64,000 nt of DNA from an uncultured Bacteroidales bacterium (lineage in GTDB: Bacteria; Bacteroidota; Bacteroidia; Bacteroidales; Bacteroidaceae), in contig CACYYM010000001.1 of assembly GCA_902778625.1 (NCBI GenBank), positions 124,001 to 188,000 on the forward strand, written 5' to 3'. This document shows positions 35,401 to 42,345 of the stretch, in pieces. Positions within the stretch are counted from its first letter, which is position 1. Every line of letters begins with the position of its first letter. Made by a program: the position numbers and the translations under genes. The notes under the pieces were generated by a model that was given only the letters and a program-made list of their open reading frames with translations, made no database searches and was not told the DNA's origin.

Positions 35401-37286
35401 CCGGCGAGGATGTCATTCCCGAGGACGAAGCCGAGGATGGCGTCAACTGCCTCATCAGCGCCGACACTCAATACGATGATGGAATTGTATTCGGCTACAC
35501 ACCCAACAACATGAATGGCAGTTCCTACGCATTCAACGCAGGTCGCTACAAGAACTTCTGTGCAACAGAGGTTACCGACGGCACACTGACCATCGGTGTT
35601 CGCAATCTTAGCAACGGTCTGGCCAGCCAGTGGATGCCTTTCAGCAACATCCATGTCTACTACCTCGGCACAGCAGAAGAGGCCGACGAGCGCCTCACGG
35701 AAGTCCTCGCTGGCTACGCTCAACGCGCTCAAACCATTGTTGAATTCGAATCGGACTACGAAGAGTATGCCACATATCCCAACATGTATGAGGGACTGAG
35801 GACACAACTGGAGGAAACTATCGAGAAGGCAACAGCAATCATCGATGACGATGGTGCAGAAGAAGTAGAGGAAAGCAAGCTGGAACTCATCAGCATCTTC
35901 TCTGCCCTCTTCAACGAAGTATATGCTTGCCGCATGGCTTACATCGAAATGTGCGCTACCGCCAACGGTCTCTACGACTTCCTCAACGCACTGGATGCAG
36001 CAGGTTTGATTTCAGACGCCGACTACAATCTCTGGGATGGAAAGATTCAGGATGCTCTGGCATATTCTGAAACTGGTGAGATTACAACAGAAGAGGCCAT
36101 TGCCATCACACAGGAGTTGAAGGAATGCGAGTTTGCACTCCAGGTTGTTGACGGCGTTTATCAACTGGCAAGTGCAAGAGACTTGCTGCTCTTCGGCACA
36201 CTTGTCAACACCGGTCAGACCAGTCTGAATGCTGTCATGACAAATGACATCGACATGAGCGAGTTGGAATACTTCGATCCTATTGGCAACAGCAGCACTC
36301 CCTACACTGGCACATTCGACGGTCAGGGCTACTCCATCAAGAACTTCGTATATGTGGCTGCCGGTGACAACAATGGACTGTTCGGTTGCATCGACGGCAG
36401 TGCTCAAGTCAAGAACTTCCGCATCAGCGGTTCGCTGACGTCAGACGGCTACACATACAACGGCGTGATTGGTCAGGCAGAAGGCAACTCAGTAATCAGC
36501 GGCATCTATAGCAACATGAGTATCAACGTCTCCAACAAGAACGCACATAGTGGCGGTATCGTAGGCGGCATGACCACAGGAAGCAAGATGGAAATTCACA
36601 ATTGCGAATATGCAGGCACGTTTACACACAGCGGTCAAGGTGACTGCCAGGCAGGCATCTGCGGATACACTTACGGCGGTGGCATCTTCAACTGCGTCTT
36701 CAGCGGTACTATCATCGGACAGAGCTCGAAGTATGGTGGCATCCTCGGCTATTGCAAGGTTCCTGGCTTCAAAGGCGTTCAGAACTGTCTGTGCGTAGGT
36801 AAGATTATCGCCAACGAAGGCTGCACCACTGCTGCTGCAATCATTGCAAACTGGAATGGTGCCAACACAACAGCTGTGAAGAATAACTACTACCGCTTCC
36901 AGCCGGGTTCTACCACAACTATCGCCATCGGCAACAAGACATCAAGTTGTGAAGCTCCTACCGAGGTGACCGAGAAGCAGCTGATGAGCGGCGAGGTTTG
37001 CTACAAGCTCAACGGATCTCAGTCTGTTATCAACTGGTACCAGAACATCAACGAAGACTCTTATCCCGTTCCGTTCGAGAATCGCGAGCAAGTGTTCTAC
37101 AACGAAACTGAGGACTTCTACTACAACCTCATCAACGATGTCGTAGTAGGTATCGGTTCTGTCAAGAGCGAAGAGCCGAAGGTTGAGACCGTCATGACTG
37201 GCATCTTCAACCTCGCCGGTCAGCGTCTCGAGAAGCTGCAGAAGGGCATCAACATCGTGAACGGCAAGAAAGTGCTCGTTAAGTAA
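32430..37286 (+). CDS. Giant secreted GLUG-repeat protein with T9SS tail
   Basis: 1618 residues from the ATG at 32430, which gives a signal peptide (MKQKLYSLFLTALLGMMGMTVWAQ). Layout: GLUG-type beta-helix block 1 (about 30-400), block 2 (about 405-720), an acidic helical region (about 735-890, FIVAR-like pattern), a jelly-roll-like beta domain (about 890-1087, GAFKVYQTVNNLPNGIYMTA), a second helical region (about 1090-1240), GLUG block 3 (about 1245-1515), and a type IX sorting domain (GIFNLAGQRLEKLQ then NGKKVLVK). The first two blocks each end with a CxxC-containing stretch (VNGVCDYCGYYD near 390). No catalytic motif is visible; adhesion or glycan binding at the surface is likely. It has its own promoter and terminator. 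Confidence 0.85.
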   Translation: MKQKLYSLFLTALLGMMGMTVWAQELTTTEIDGVTYYEIGNADQLLAFAQLVNGDPDNGIAGQGDANALLTADINMAEVLWEAAIGTEASPFTGIFDGQGHNITAFEATSVGRGGLIGAASDATIKNFSIDGSLEVTAGEGSGVIGLASGSEPAKGCRITNVHSSLDITVSEAGCSHVGGVVGSAAYNNDIRNCTFSGTMSVVEGNHNCFGGIAGYMASDSILYCANYGEISFATTNAYCGGITGYMNNTEGTVKGCLNMGTITFTGEGNADYGGAIIGRMRNHTPSQISNNCWLEGTGKTGTGENSVPTTRSINMDELSSGEICYYLNGNQEEIGWYQTLPADQQPTLDATHAQVYLNGRKHCNGELYEGYTYSNEWIEIIQDEHNMVNGVCDYCGYYDEEAIAATMVLNEEGFYEIGNAPQLMWFAKYVNDNHPDASAILTADIDLAKILSNKTWTPIGTDYTGTFDGKGYTISNLNSTSNCDYYGLFGKLAGGAIIKNFTITGDILSLNQYVGVIGGGGGGTINVSDIHSYLNITCSKSRHAGIFGFQSSTGTINIDRCWYSGTLDAGTTVGNLGGIMALTQNSTSAYVNITDCLFDGTILDDGGSNAGGILGYANRTRVTIKNCLSVGTVIAPNPSPFIGQLNASNSKWAGNNYYTTAGELVGLPGSGVTVSGPEPQAASESELESGEICWELNEEKFIDAAWRQTLEVDPYPQPKGEGDYVYYFTAGYENINSENISTLISDLSAEETEFIEDEDLIAYQALIDAYKAEIESWENYTDIDEFLEAYQAAAEIKEDIMESVAKYEAYVQACEAAAAEIDENGLSGETTDILLTYLEDNTIEAGDETYPNGSYGYIMDTRNLDNDALDAEIAFVNQMLEAAVAADGIFAGNDVSRLFINTSFAEAFEGWTVENEESVTMSYGGTTDVMHIVRGGGNGAFKVYQTVNNLPNGIYMTATNAMFRASSDVYLNFYAGQVYINDIVNYVMTPGEDVIPEDEAEDGVNCLISADTQYDDGIVFGYTPNNMNGSSYAFNAGRYKNFCATEVTDGTLTIGVRNLSNGLASQWMPFSNIHVYYLGTAEEADERLTEVLAGYAQRAQTIVEFESDYEEYATYPNMYEGLRTQLEETIEKATAIIDDDGAEEVEESKLELISIFSALFNEVYACRMAYIEMCATANGLYDFLNALDAAGLISDADYNLWDGKIQDALAYSETGEITTEEAIAITQELKECEFALQVVDGVYQLASARDLLLFGTLVNTGQTSLNAVMTNDIDMSELEYFDPIGNSSTPYTGTFDGQGYSIKNFVYVAAGDNNGLFGCIDGSAQVKNFRISGSLTSDGYTYNGVIGQAEGNSVISGIYSNMSINVSNKNAHSGGIVGGMTTGSKMEIHNCEYAGTFTHSGQGDCQAGICGYTYGGGIFNCVFSGTIIGQSSKYGGILGYCKVPGFKGVQNCLCVGKIIANEGCTTAAAIIANWNGANTTAVKNNYYRFQPGSTTTIAIGNKTSSCEAPTEVTEKQLMSGEVCYKLNGSQSVINWYQNINEDSYPVPFENREQVFYNETEDFYYNLINDVVVGIGSVKSEEPKVETVMTGIFNLAGQRLEKLQKGINIVNGKKVLVK

Positions 37287-37323
37287 CTGCACATTATATT
37301 ATATAAATAATGTATAAGAAGCG

Positions 37324-37364
37324 AGGGGGCTCCGTCCGAAAGGGCAGAGCCCCCTTACTTTGTC
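37324..37364 (+). terminator. Intrinsic terminator of the giant GLUG gene
   Basis: GGGGGCTC (37325-37332) pairs with GAGCCCCC (37347-37354), with an inner TCC/GGA stem around a GAAA loop, followed by a T-rich tail (TTACTTTGTCTT). Confidence 0.75.
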
Positions 37365-37412
37365 TTGTGGAAGTTTTTCGTGCCTCGATTTCCTATCTTC
37401 GATAAAATGTTG

Positions 37413-37420
37413 TATCTTTG
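37413..37420 (+). promoter_or_regulatory. -7 element of the first GH2 gene
   Basis: TATCTTTG followed by CACCATC lies 32 bases before the ATG at 37453. TTTC at 37389-37392 is a weak -33 element. Confidence 0.6.
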
Positions 37421-37452
37421 CACCATCAACATCACAAAAAAGTATTAATAAG

Positions 37453-39312
37453 ATGAAAAGATTGTTTCTTTCGCTCCTGCTGCTGTATATGGCATGCGGA
37501 GCTTGGGCATTGCCCAGGGCTGAGTATCCTCGCCCTCAGTTTGAACGCCAAGACTGGCTTAACCTCAATGGCGACTGGACCTACACATTCGACTTTGTAG
37601 GCTCGGGCATGGAGAAGCGCCTCTTCGAGAGCAAGGGCTTCCAGGGCAAGATTACCGTGCCCTTCTGCCCCGAGAGCAAGCTCAGTGGCGTCGGCTACAC
37701 GGACTTTATCAACAACATCTGGTACCAGCGCGACATCCAAATGCCGCAAGCATGGGCTGGCCGCAACATCATGCTGAACTTCGGAGCCGTCTATTACAAC
37801 AGCGAAGTCTTCATCGACGGACGCCTGGCTGGACGCCACTTCGGCGGCAGCACTTCTTTTGCCATAGATGTAACGAAGTTCCTTGCCGACGGTAAGCAGC
37901 ATTCGCTCGTCGTACATGCCTACAGCGACACGCGCACTACAAAGCAGCCCGCAGGCAAGCAAAACGTCCGCCTCAACCAGTTCGAGTGCATGTACACTCG
38001 CACCACAGGCATCTGGCAGACGGTATGGATGGAGCCGGTCGACGAGAACGCACTTCTGCGCGCCCAAGTCATCACGGACATCGACCAGAGTCAGGTCGTC
38101 CTGCACCCCACATTCTATCGCGAGTCTAGCGGCACGCTGACCGTCACCCTGAGCGACGCAGGGAAGGTGGTCGCCACGAAGACTGTCAAGGCTCAGAACA
38201 ACTCCACCATCGTGCTGCCTGTCAAGAAGCAGAAGCTGTGGAGCCCGGAAAGTCCCTTCCTCTACGACCTCACCTACGACGTAAAAGACGCCTCGGGCAA
38301 GGTCATCGACCACGTCAACAGCTACGTAGGAATGCGCAAGATACACGTCGAGGGCAACAAAACGTACCTCAACAACGAACCTTTCTACCAGCGCCTCGTC
38401 CTCGATCAGGGCTTCTATCCCGATGGCATCTGGACGGCACCGACTGACGAAGCCCTGCGCCATGACATCGAACTCTCAATGGCTGCAGGCTTCAACGGCG
38501 CACGACTCCACCAGAAAGTCTTCGAGGAGCGTTTCCACTACTGGGCCGACAAGCTGGGTTACATCACTTGGGGCGAAGCACCCTCCTGGGGCATGAACGC
38601 CAACGACCCGGAGGTGGCACGCAACTTCCTCACCGAATGGACCGAAGAGATTGTGCGCGACCGCAACCATCCGAGCATCGTGACATGGACGCCCATGAAT
38701 GAGGAATGGTGGCCCGACAGGGTGCAGTTCCCGCGCTTCGTGAGCGATGTCTATGACCTGAGCAAGGCGCTCGATCCCACCCGACCCGTCTGCGACGTCA
38801 GCGGCGGCGTGCACATCAAGACGGACATCTGGACAACGCACAACTACGAGCAGGACCCGAAGAAACTCAAGGAAGCCATTTTCAACGGACAGCGTTGGTT
38901 CCAAACGCCCAACGAATACCCGGGCATCCCTCGCACGAACGTCGGTTTCAACCGCCCAACAGATAACGAGGTCTACGACTTCCCACGCTACGAGAAAGCC
39001 GACAAGCCGTATCTTCTCGACGAGTTCGGCGGCATCAAATGGGTGAAGGGACAAGACCAACAGACAGGCAACTCGAATGCCTCCTGGGGCTACGGCGAGC
39101 CGCCACACTCCCTCGAGGAATTCTACACACGCCTCGAAGGCCAGGTCGATGCACTGATGGAGATTGCCGACAACGTCTGGGGCTACACCTACACGCAACT
39201 CACCGACGTCGAGCAAGAGCAGAACGGCATCTATTTCTACGACCGCTCCTCGAAATTCGACATGGCTAGAATCAAGGCCATCTTCTCGAAAAAACCCGCT
39301 TCCAGCAAGTGA
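37453..39312 (+). CDS. Glycoside hydrolase family 2 protein (beta-galactosidase/glucuronidase-like)
   Basis: 619 residues from the ATG at 37453, with a signal peptide (MKRLFLSLLLLYMACGAWA). An N-terminal jelly-roll sugar-binding domain (about 20-190: RPQFERQDWLNLNGDWTYTF, NIWYQRDIQMP) is followed by an Ig-like domain (about 195-300) and a TIM barrel (about 300-610). The predicted acid/base is Glu417 in TPMNEEWW and the nucleophile Glu524 in LLDEFGG. Bond and sugar specificity cannot be set from this. It probably works in the periplasm together with the GH105 and second GH2 enzymes 2-3 kb downstream. The gene ends at an array-derived terminator. Confidence 0.9.
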   Translation: MKRLFLSLLLLYMACGAWALPRAEYPRPQFERQDWLNLNGDWTYTFDFVGSGMEKRLFESKGFQGKITVPFCPESKLSGVGYTDFINNIWYQRDIQMPQAWAGRNIMLNFGAVYYNSEVFIDGRLAGRHFGGSTSFAIDVTKFLADGKQHSLVVHAYSDTRTTKQPAGKQNVRLNQFECMYTRTTGIWQTVWMEPVDENALLRAQVITDIDQSQVVLHPTFYRESSGTLTVTLSDAGKVVATKTVKAQNNSTIVLPVKKQKLWSPESPFLYDLTYDVKDASGKVIDHVNSYVGMRKIHVEGNKTYLNNEPFYQRLVLDQGFYPDGIWTAPTDEALRHDIELSMAAGFNGARLHQKVFEERFHYWADKLGYITWGEAPSWGMNANDPEVARNFLTEWTEEIVRDRNHPSIVTWTPMNEEWWPDRVQFPRFVSDVYDLSKALDPTRPVCDVSGGVHIKTDIWTTHNYEQDPKKLKEAIFNGQRWFQTPNEYPGIPRTNVGFNRPTDNEVYDFPRYEKADKPYLLDEFGGIKWVKGQDQQTGNSNASWGYGEPPHSLEEFYTRLEGQVDALMEIADNVWGYTYTQLTDVEQEQNGIYFYDRSSKFDMARIKAIFSKKPASSK

Positions 39313-39345
39313 AACACCCCACTCCACATGCCGGCACTTAAAACA

Positions 39346-39465
39346 CCGCATGGGGCATTCGTTATACATACATGTATCTATAATTAAATGTACATGTATG
39401 TATAATTATAGATACATGTATGTATAATAAACCCCGCACGCGGCGTTGAGAGACACAGCGTGCGG
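39346..39465. repeat. Composite AT/GC 22-bp array, copy 3
   Basis: AT cores start at 39368 (first unit, inverted relative to the others), 39390 (GTACATGTAT) and 39412. GC-type cores in the same register are CCGCATGGGG at 39346, CCGCACGCGG at 39434 and CAGCGTGCGG at 39456. It is the longest copy, with six in-phase cores. Confidence 0.88.
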
Positions 39466-39478
39466 GGTTTGGTTTTTT
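39430..39478 (+). terminator. Terminator built from two GC cores of an array
   Basis: AACCCCGCACGC (39430-39441) pairs perfectly with GCGTGCGGGGTT (39458-39469) and is followed by TGGTTTTTT. It should stop rightward transcription from the GH2 gene and faces the 3' end of pyrH. Confidence 0.8.
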
Positions 39479-39494
39479 GGCGCGCCGAAAGGGG

Positions 39495-40205
39495 TCAGTT
39501 GTGCACCAGCGTGCCGATTTCCTCGCCGTTGAGGACGCGCTTGAGGTTGCCCACGATATCCATGTTGAAGACGTAGATGGGCAGATTGTTCTGCATGCAC
39601 ATGGCGGTGGCGGTAATGTCCATCACCTTCAGGCCGCGCGAGATGACCTCTTCATACGTGATGTCGTGGAACTTCGTGGCAGTCGGGTCTTTCTCCGGAT
39701 CAGCCGTATAGACGCCGTCCACGCGGGTGCCCTTGAGCATGACGTCGGCCTCGATTTCGATGCCACGCAGTGAAGAACCCGTGTCCGTCGTGAAGTAAGG
39801 GCTACCGGTGCCTGCGCTGAAAATGACCACTTCGCCCTGCTTCATTGCTTCGATTGCTTTCCATTTGCCGTAGAACTCGCCGATGGGCTCCATGCGGATT
39901 GCCGTCATCACACGGTTCTTCTGTCCGACAGCGTCGAGTGCGCTGCTCAAGGCCAACGAGTTGATGACCGTCGCGCACATACCCATCTGGTCGCCCTTGA
40001 CGCGATCGAAGCCCTTGCCAGCTCCCGTCAAACCGCGGAAAATATTGCCTCCACCGATGACGATACCGATTTGCACGCCCAGGTCGGCAATTTCCTTAAT
40101 CTGTGTGGCATACTCATTCAGACGTTTCACGTCGATGCCGTAGCCTTGTTCGCCCATCAGACTTTCGCCCGAGAGCTTGAGAAGAATTCTCTTAAATCTT
40201 GCCAT
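39495..40205 (-). CDS. pyrH: UMP kinase
   Basis: 236 residues, the usual length. The amino acid kinase fold shows the start RILLKLSGESLMG, the glycine loop IGIVIGGGNIFRG, the UMP-binding region TVINSLALSSALD, the acidic FSAGTGSPYFTTDTG block and the C-terminal IYVFNMDIVGNLKRVL. It phosphorylates UMP to UDP with ATP in the cytoplasm. It starts 10 bases after the birA stop codon on the same strand, so both are probably read from the birA promoter. Confidence 0.95.
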   Translation of the reverse strand: MARFKRILLKLSGESLMGEQGYGIDVKRLNEYATQIKEIADLGVQIGIVIGGGNIFRGLTGAGKGFDRVKGDQMGMCATVINSLALSSALDAVGQKNRVMTAIRMEPIGEFYGKWKAIEAMKQGEVVIFSAGTGSPYFTTDTGSSLRGIEIEADVMLKGTRVDGVYTADPEKDPTATKFHDITYEEVISRGLKVMDITATAMCMQNNLPIYVFNMDIVGNLKRVLNGEEIGTLVHN

Positions 40206-40215
40206 ACTGTATATA

Positions 40216-41037
40216 TTAAATAATGTAGTTAACCTCCTTGAATTCGTAGCGACGGAGCTTGCCCTCTTTGTCCAATAAGACGAGGTGTCCGGACTGCTCT
40301 ACATCGATGATTTTGGCGCGAAAAACGCCCATTTCATCGCAAAATTCATGTTCCTCACCAAAGCGGTAGAGACGCTTTTTGTAAAGATTATGGAGCGATT
40401 CGAGTGCGTCATCTTTGCCCTCGTCTATCGTCGTCATATAGTGTGTGAAGCGTTCCATGAACTGCTCCAGCACGAAGCGTCGCTCCACGTCGTGCCCCAC
40501 GATGTCTGCCAGAGAGCGCGGGTTGGGGGCGTCGCTCAGGAAATGGCGCTGGTTCACATTGATGCCGATGCCAATCACAGAACGTCGAACCAGAGCGCCC
40601 TGCAGGTCGTTCTCGATGAGCATGCCCGCCACCTTGCTATCCTCGAAGTAGATGTCGTTGGGCCACTTCACGGAAAAGCCAGGAAGCGCGGACGTCCCAT
40701 CCGCATCCGCCGACGGCAATGAATTGTTGTCGGGAAGGAAGACATCAAGCGCCTCTTTGAGCGCCAAAGCCGTCGCTTCCGAGATGGCAAACATCCGACG
40801 CACAGGCAGATTGGCGGGCATCACACGGATGCTCAGCAAGAGGTTCTCGCCTCGTGCCGACTCCCAGCGGTTCGTGCCAGAGCCCCTGCCTGCCGTCTGG
40901 AACTCGGCCGTCACGAGTGTCATTCGCTGGTCGCCAGGTGTGTTGAGTTGCTTGAGGAAGCTGTTCGTAGAGCCAACCTCGTCAAGCTCCAACATGCGGA
41001 ACGTGGGCGAATCGTCTAAACAGAAATGTCTCTCCAT
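40216..41037 (-). CDS. birA: Biotin-[acetyl-CoA-carboxylase] ligase
   Basis: 273 residues from the ATG at 41035-41037; in-frame ATGs farther upstream lie at or before the predicted promoter and are rejected. The catalytic domain shows ELDEVGSTNSFLKQL, the biotinyl-AMP loop GRGSGTNRWES, the KWPNDIYFEDSKVAGML block with the catalytic lysine, and IGIGINVNQ. There is no N-terminal DNA-binding domain, so it should be a ligase without repressor activity. It attaches biotin to carboxyl carrier proteins. It is divergent from the GH105 gene. Confidence 0.92.
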   Translation of the reverse strand: MERHFCLDDSPTFRMLELDEVGSTNSFLKQLNTPGDQRMTLVTAEFQTAGRGSGTNRWESARGENLLLSIRVMPANLPVRRMFAISEATALALKEALDVFLPDNNSLPSADADGTSALPGFSVKWPNDIYFEDSKVAGMLIENDLQGALVRRSVIGIGINVNQRHFLSDAPNPRSLADIVGHDVERRFVLEQFMERFTHYMTTIDEGKDDALESLHNLYKKRLYRFGEEHEFCDEMGVFRAKIIDVEQSGHLVLLDKEGKLRRYEFKEVNYII

Positions 41038-41063
41038 TGTTCGCTTGCCATGATTGCATAGTG

Positions 41064-41071
41064 CAAAGGTA
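41064..41071 (-). promoter_or_regulatory. -7 element of birA-pyrH
   Basis: On the minus strand TACCTTTG is followed by CACTATG. TTG (41095-41097) is about 23 bases upstream. The leader is about 20 bases, which supports the start at 41037. Confidence 0.6.
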
Positions 41072-41167
41072 GCAAACTTTTCCTTTTCCATCGGCAACAC
41101 GACATGAAAAAGAGCAAAATATAACAAGTTTTTGGTCGCATCGCTTCATAATGTGCAAACTTTTCGC

Positions 41168-41175
41168 TATCTTTG
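41168..41175 (+). promoter_or_regulatory. -7 element of the GH105 gene
   Basis: TATCTTTG followed by CACG lies 18 bases before the ATG at 41194. The -33 region is not clear. Confidence 0.6.
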
Positions 41176-41193
41176 CACGAAAAATTCGGTTTT

Positions 41194-42303
41194 ATGAAAC
41201 GAAATCTTTTGACAATCATGACGCTGCTGCTGGCTTTGACAAGCACGGCAAGGGAAGACCTCCTGCGGGAATTCCCCTCTGGCAGCACGCCGCAGGAAGT
41301 TGGCCGACGACTGGCCTACCATTTCATCGACGGCAAGCACGCTACCTGGGGCGACACGAAAAACCTTGGCTATCACGAGGTTTGCACTTGGAATGGCGCT
41401 CTCATGTGGGGACGAGCCGTGGGCGACGACGTCATCATACGCAAGATGAAGGACCGCTTCGACGATCTCCTGACGAACTACAAGGAGAACATCCCGGCCA
41501 AGAATCACGTGGACTTCAACATGTTCGGCTCTCTGCCGCTGAGTCTCTACAAGTCCTTCCCTACGGAAGAAAGCTACAAGCAGATGGGGCTCTCGTATGC
41601 CGACTCGCAATGGGAACTGCCCGCTAATGCGAAAGAAAGCGAGAAGCGCCTCGCCCGAAAGGGCTACACGTGGCAGACACGCATGTGGATTGACGACATG
41701 TATATGATTACCATCGTGCAGGCGTGGGCCTACCGCACGACAGGCGACCGCAAGTACATCGACCGCGCCGCGCACGAGATGGTGCTGTACCTCAACGAAC
41801 TCCAAAGGCCCAACGGCCTGTTCTATCATGCACCAGATGTCCCGTTCTATTGGGGACGCGGCGACGGCTGGATGGCCGTCGGGCTGACCGAAGTCTTGCA
41901 TGCCCTTCCCAAGGACAGCCCTTACTACAAGCGCATCATGAAAGGCTACAAGAAGATGATGAAGAGCCTGCTTCGCTATCGTAACGCAGAAGGCCTTTGG
42001 AACCAACTCATCGACCAGCCAGACTTCTGGACAGAGACCTCGGGGTCGGCTATGTTCACCTACGCCTTCATCCGCGGCGTGAAGGAGGGCTGGCTTCCCG
42101 CCAGAACGTATGCACCGGCAGCGCGTAAGGCATGGCTCGCCCTTATACCTTATATTAATAAAGACGGCGACGTGACCAACATCTGCGTGGGCACGGGAAA
42201 GAAGAACGACTTCAACTATTATCTGGATCGCCCCAAGATGACAGGCGATTACCACGGGCAGGGGCCGTACCTCTGGTGCGCTGCAGCGTTACTGGAGAAT
42301 TAG
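41194..42303 (+). CDS. GH105-type unsaturated glucuronyl/galacturonyl hydrolase
   Basis: 369 residues from the ATG at 41194 with a signal peptide (MKRNLLTIMTLLLALTSTA). The (alpha/alpha)6 barrel of GH88/GH105 shows Asp167-Asp168 in RMWIDDMYM, the region with the catalytic aspartate, and WGRGDGWM near residues 220-227, then SGSAMFTYAF and a final DYHGQGPYLW. These enzymes remove unsaturated uronic acids left by polysaccharide lyases, typically from rhamnogalacturonan or similar glycans. The substrate is not fixed by the sequence. A GH2 gene follows after 42 bases, probably in the same transcript. Confidence 0.9.
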   Translation: MKRNLLTIMTLLLALTSTAREDLLREFPSGSTPQEVGRRLAYHFIDGKHATWGDTKNLGYHEVCTWNGALMWGRAVGDDVIIRKMKDRFDDLLTNYKENIPAKNHVDFNMFGSLPLSLYKSFPTEESYKQMGLSYADSQWELPANAKESEKRLARKGYTWQTRMWIDDMYMITIVQAWAYRTTGDRKYIDRAAHEMVLYLNELQRPNGLFYHAPDVPFYWGRGDGWMAVGLTEVLHALPKDSPYYKRIMKGYKKMMKSLLRYRNAEGLWNQLIDQPDFWTETSGSAMFTYAFIRGVKEGWLPARTYAPAARKAWLALIPYINKDGDVTNICVGTGKKNDFNYYLDRPKMTGDYHGQGPYLWCAAALLEN

Positions 42304-42345
42304 AAAATGAGAAATGTAGAGAAACAGAAAAGAAGAGACAGAACA

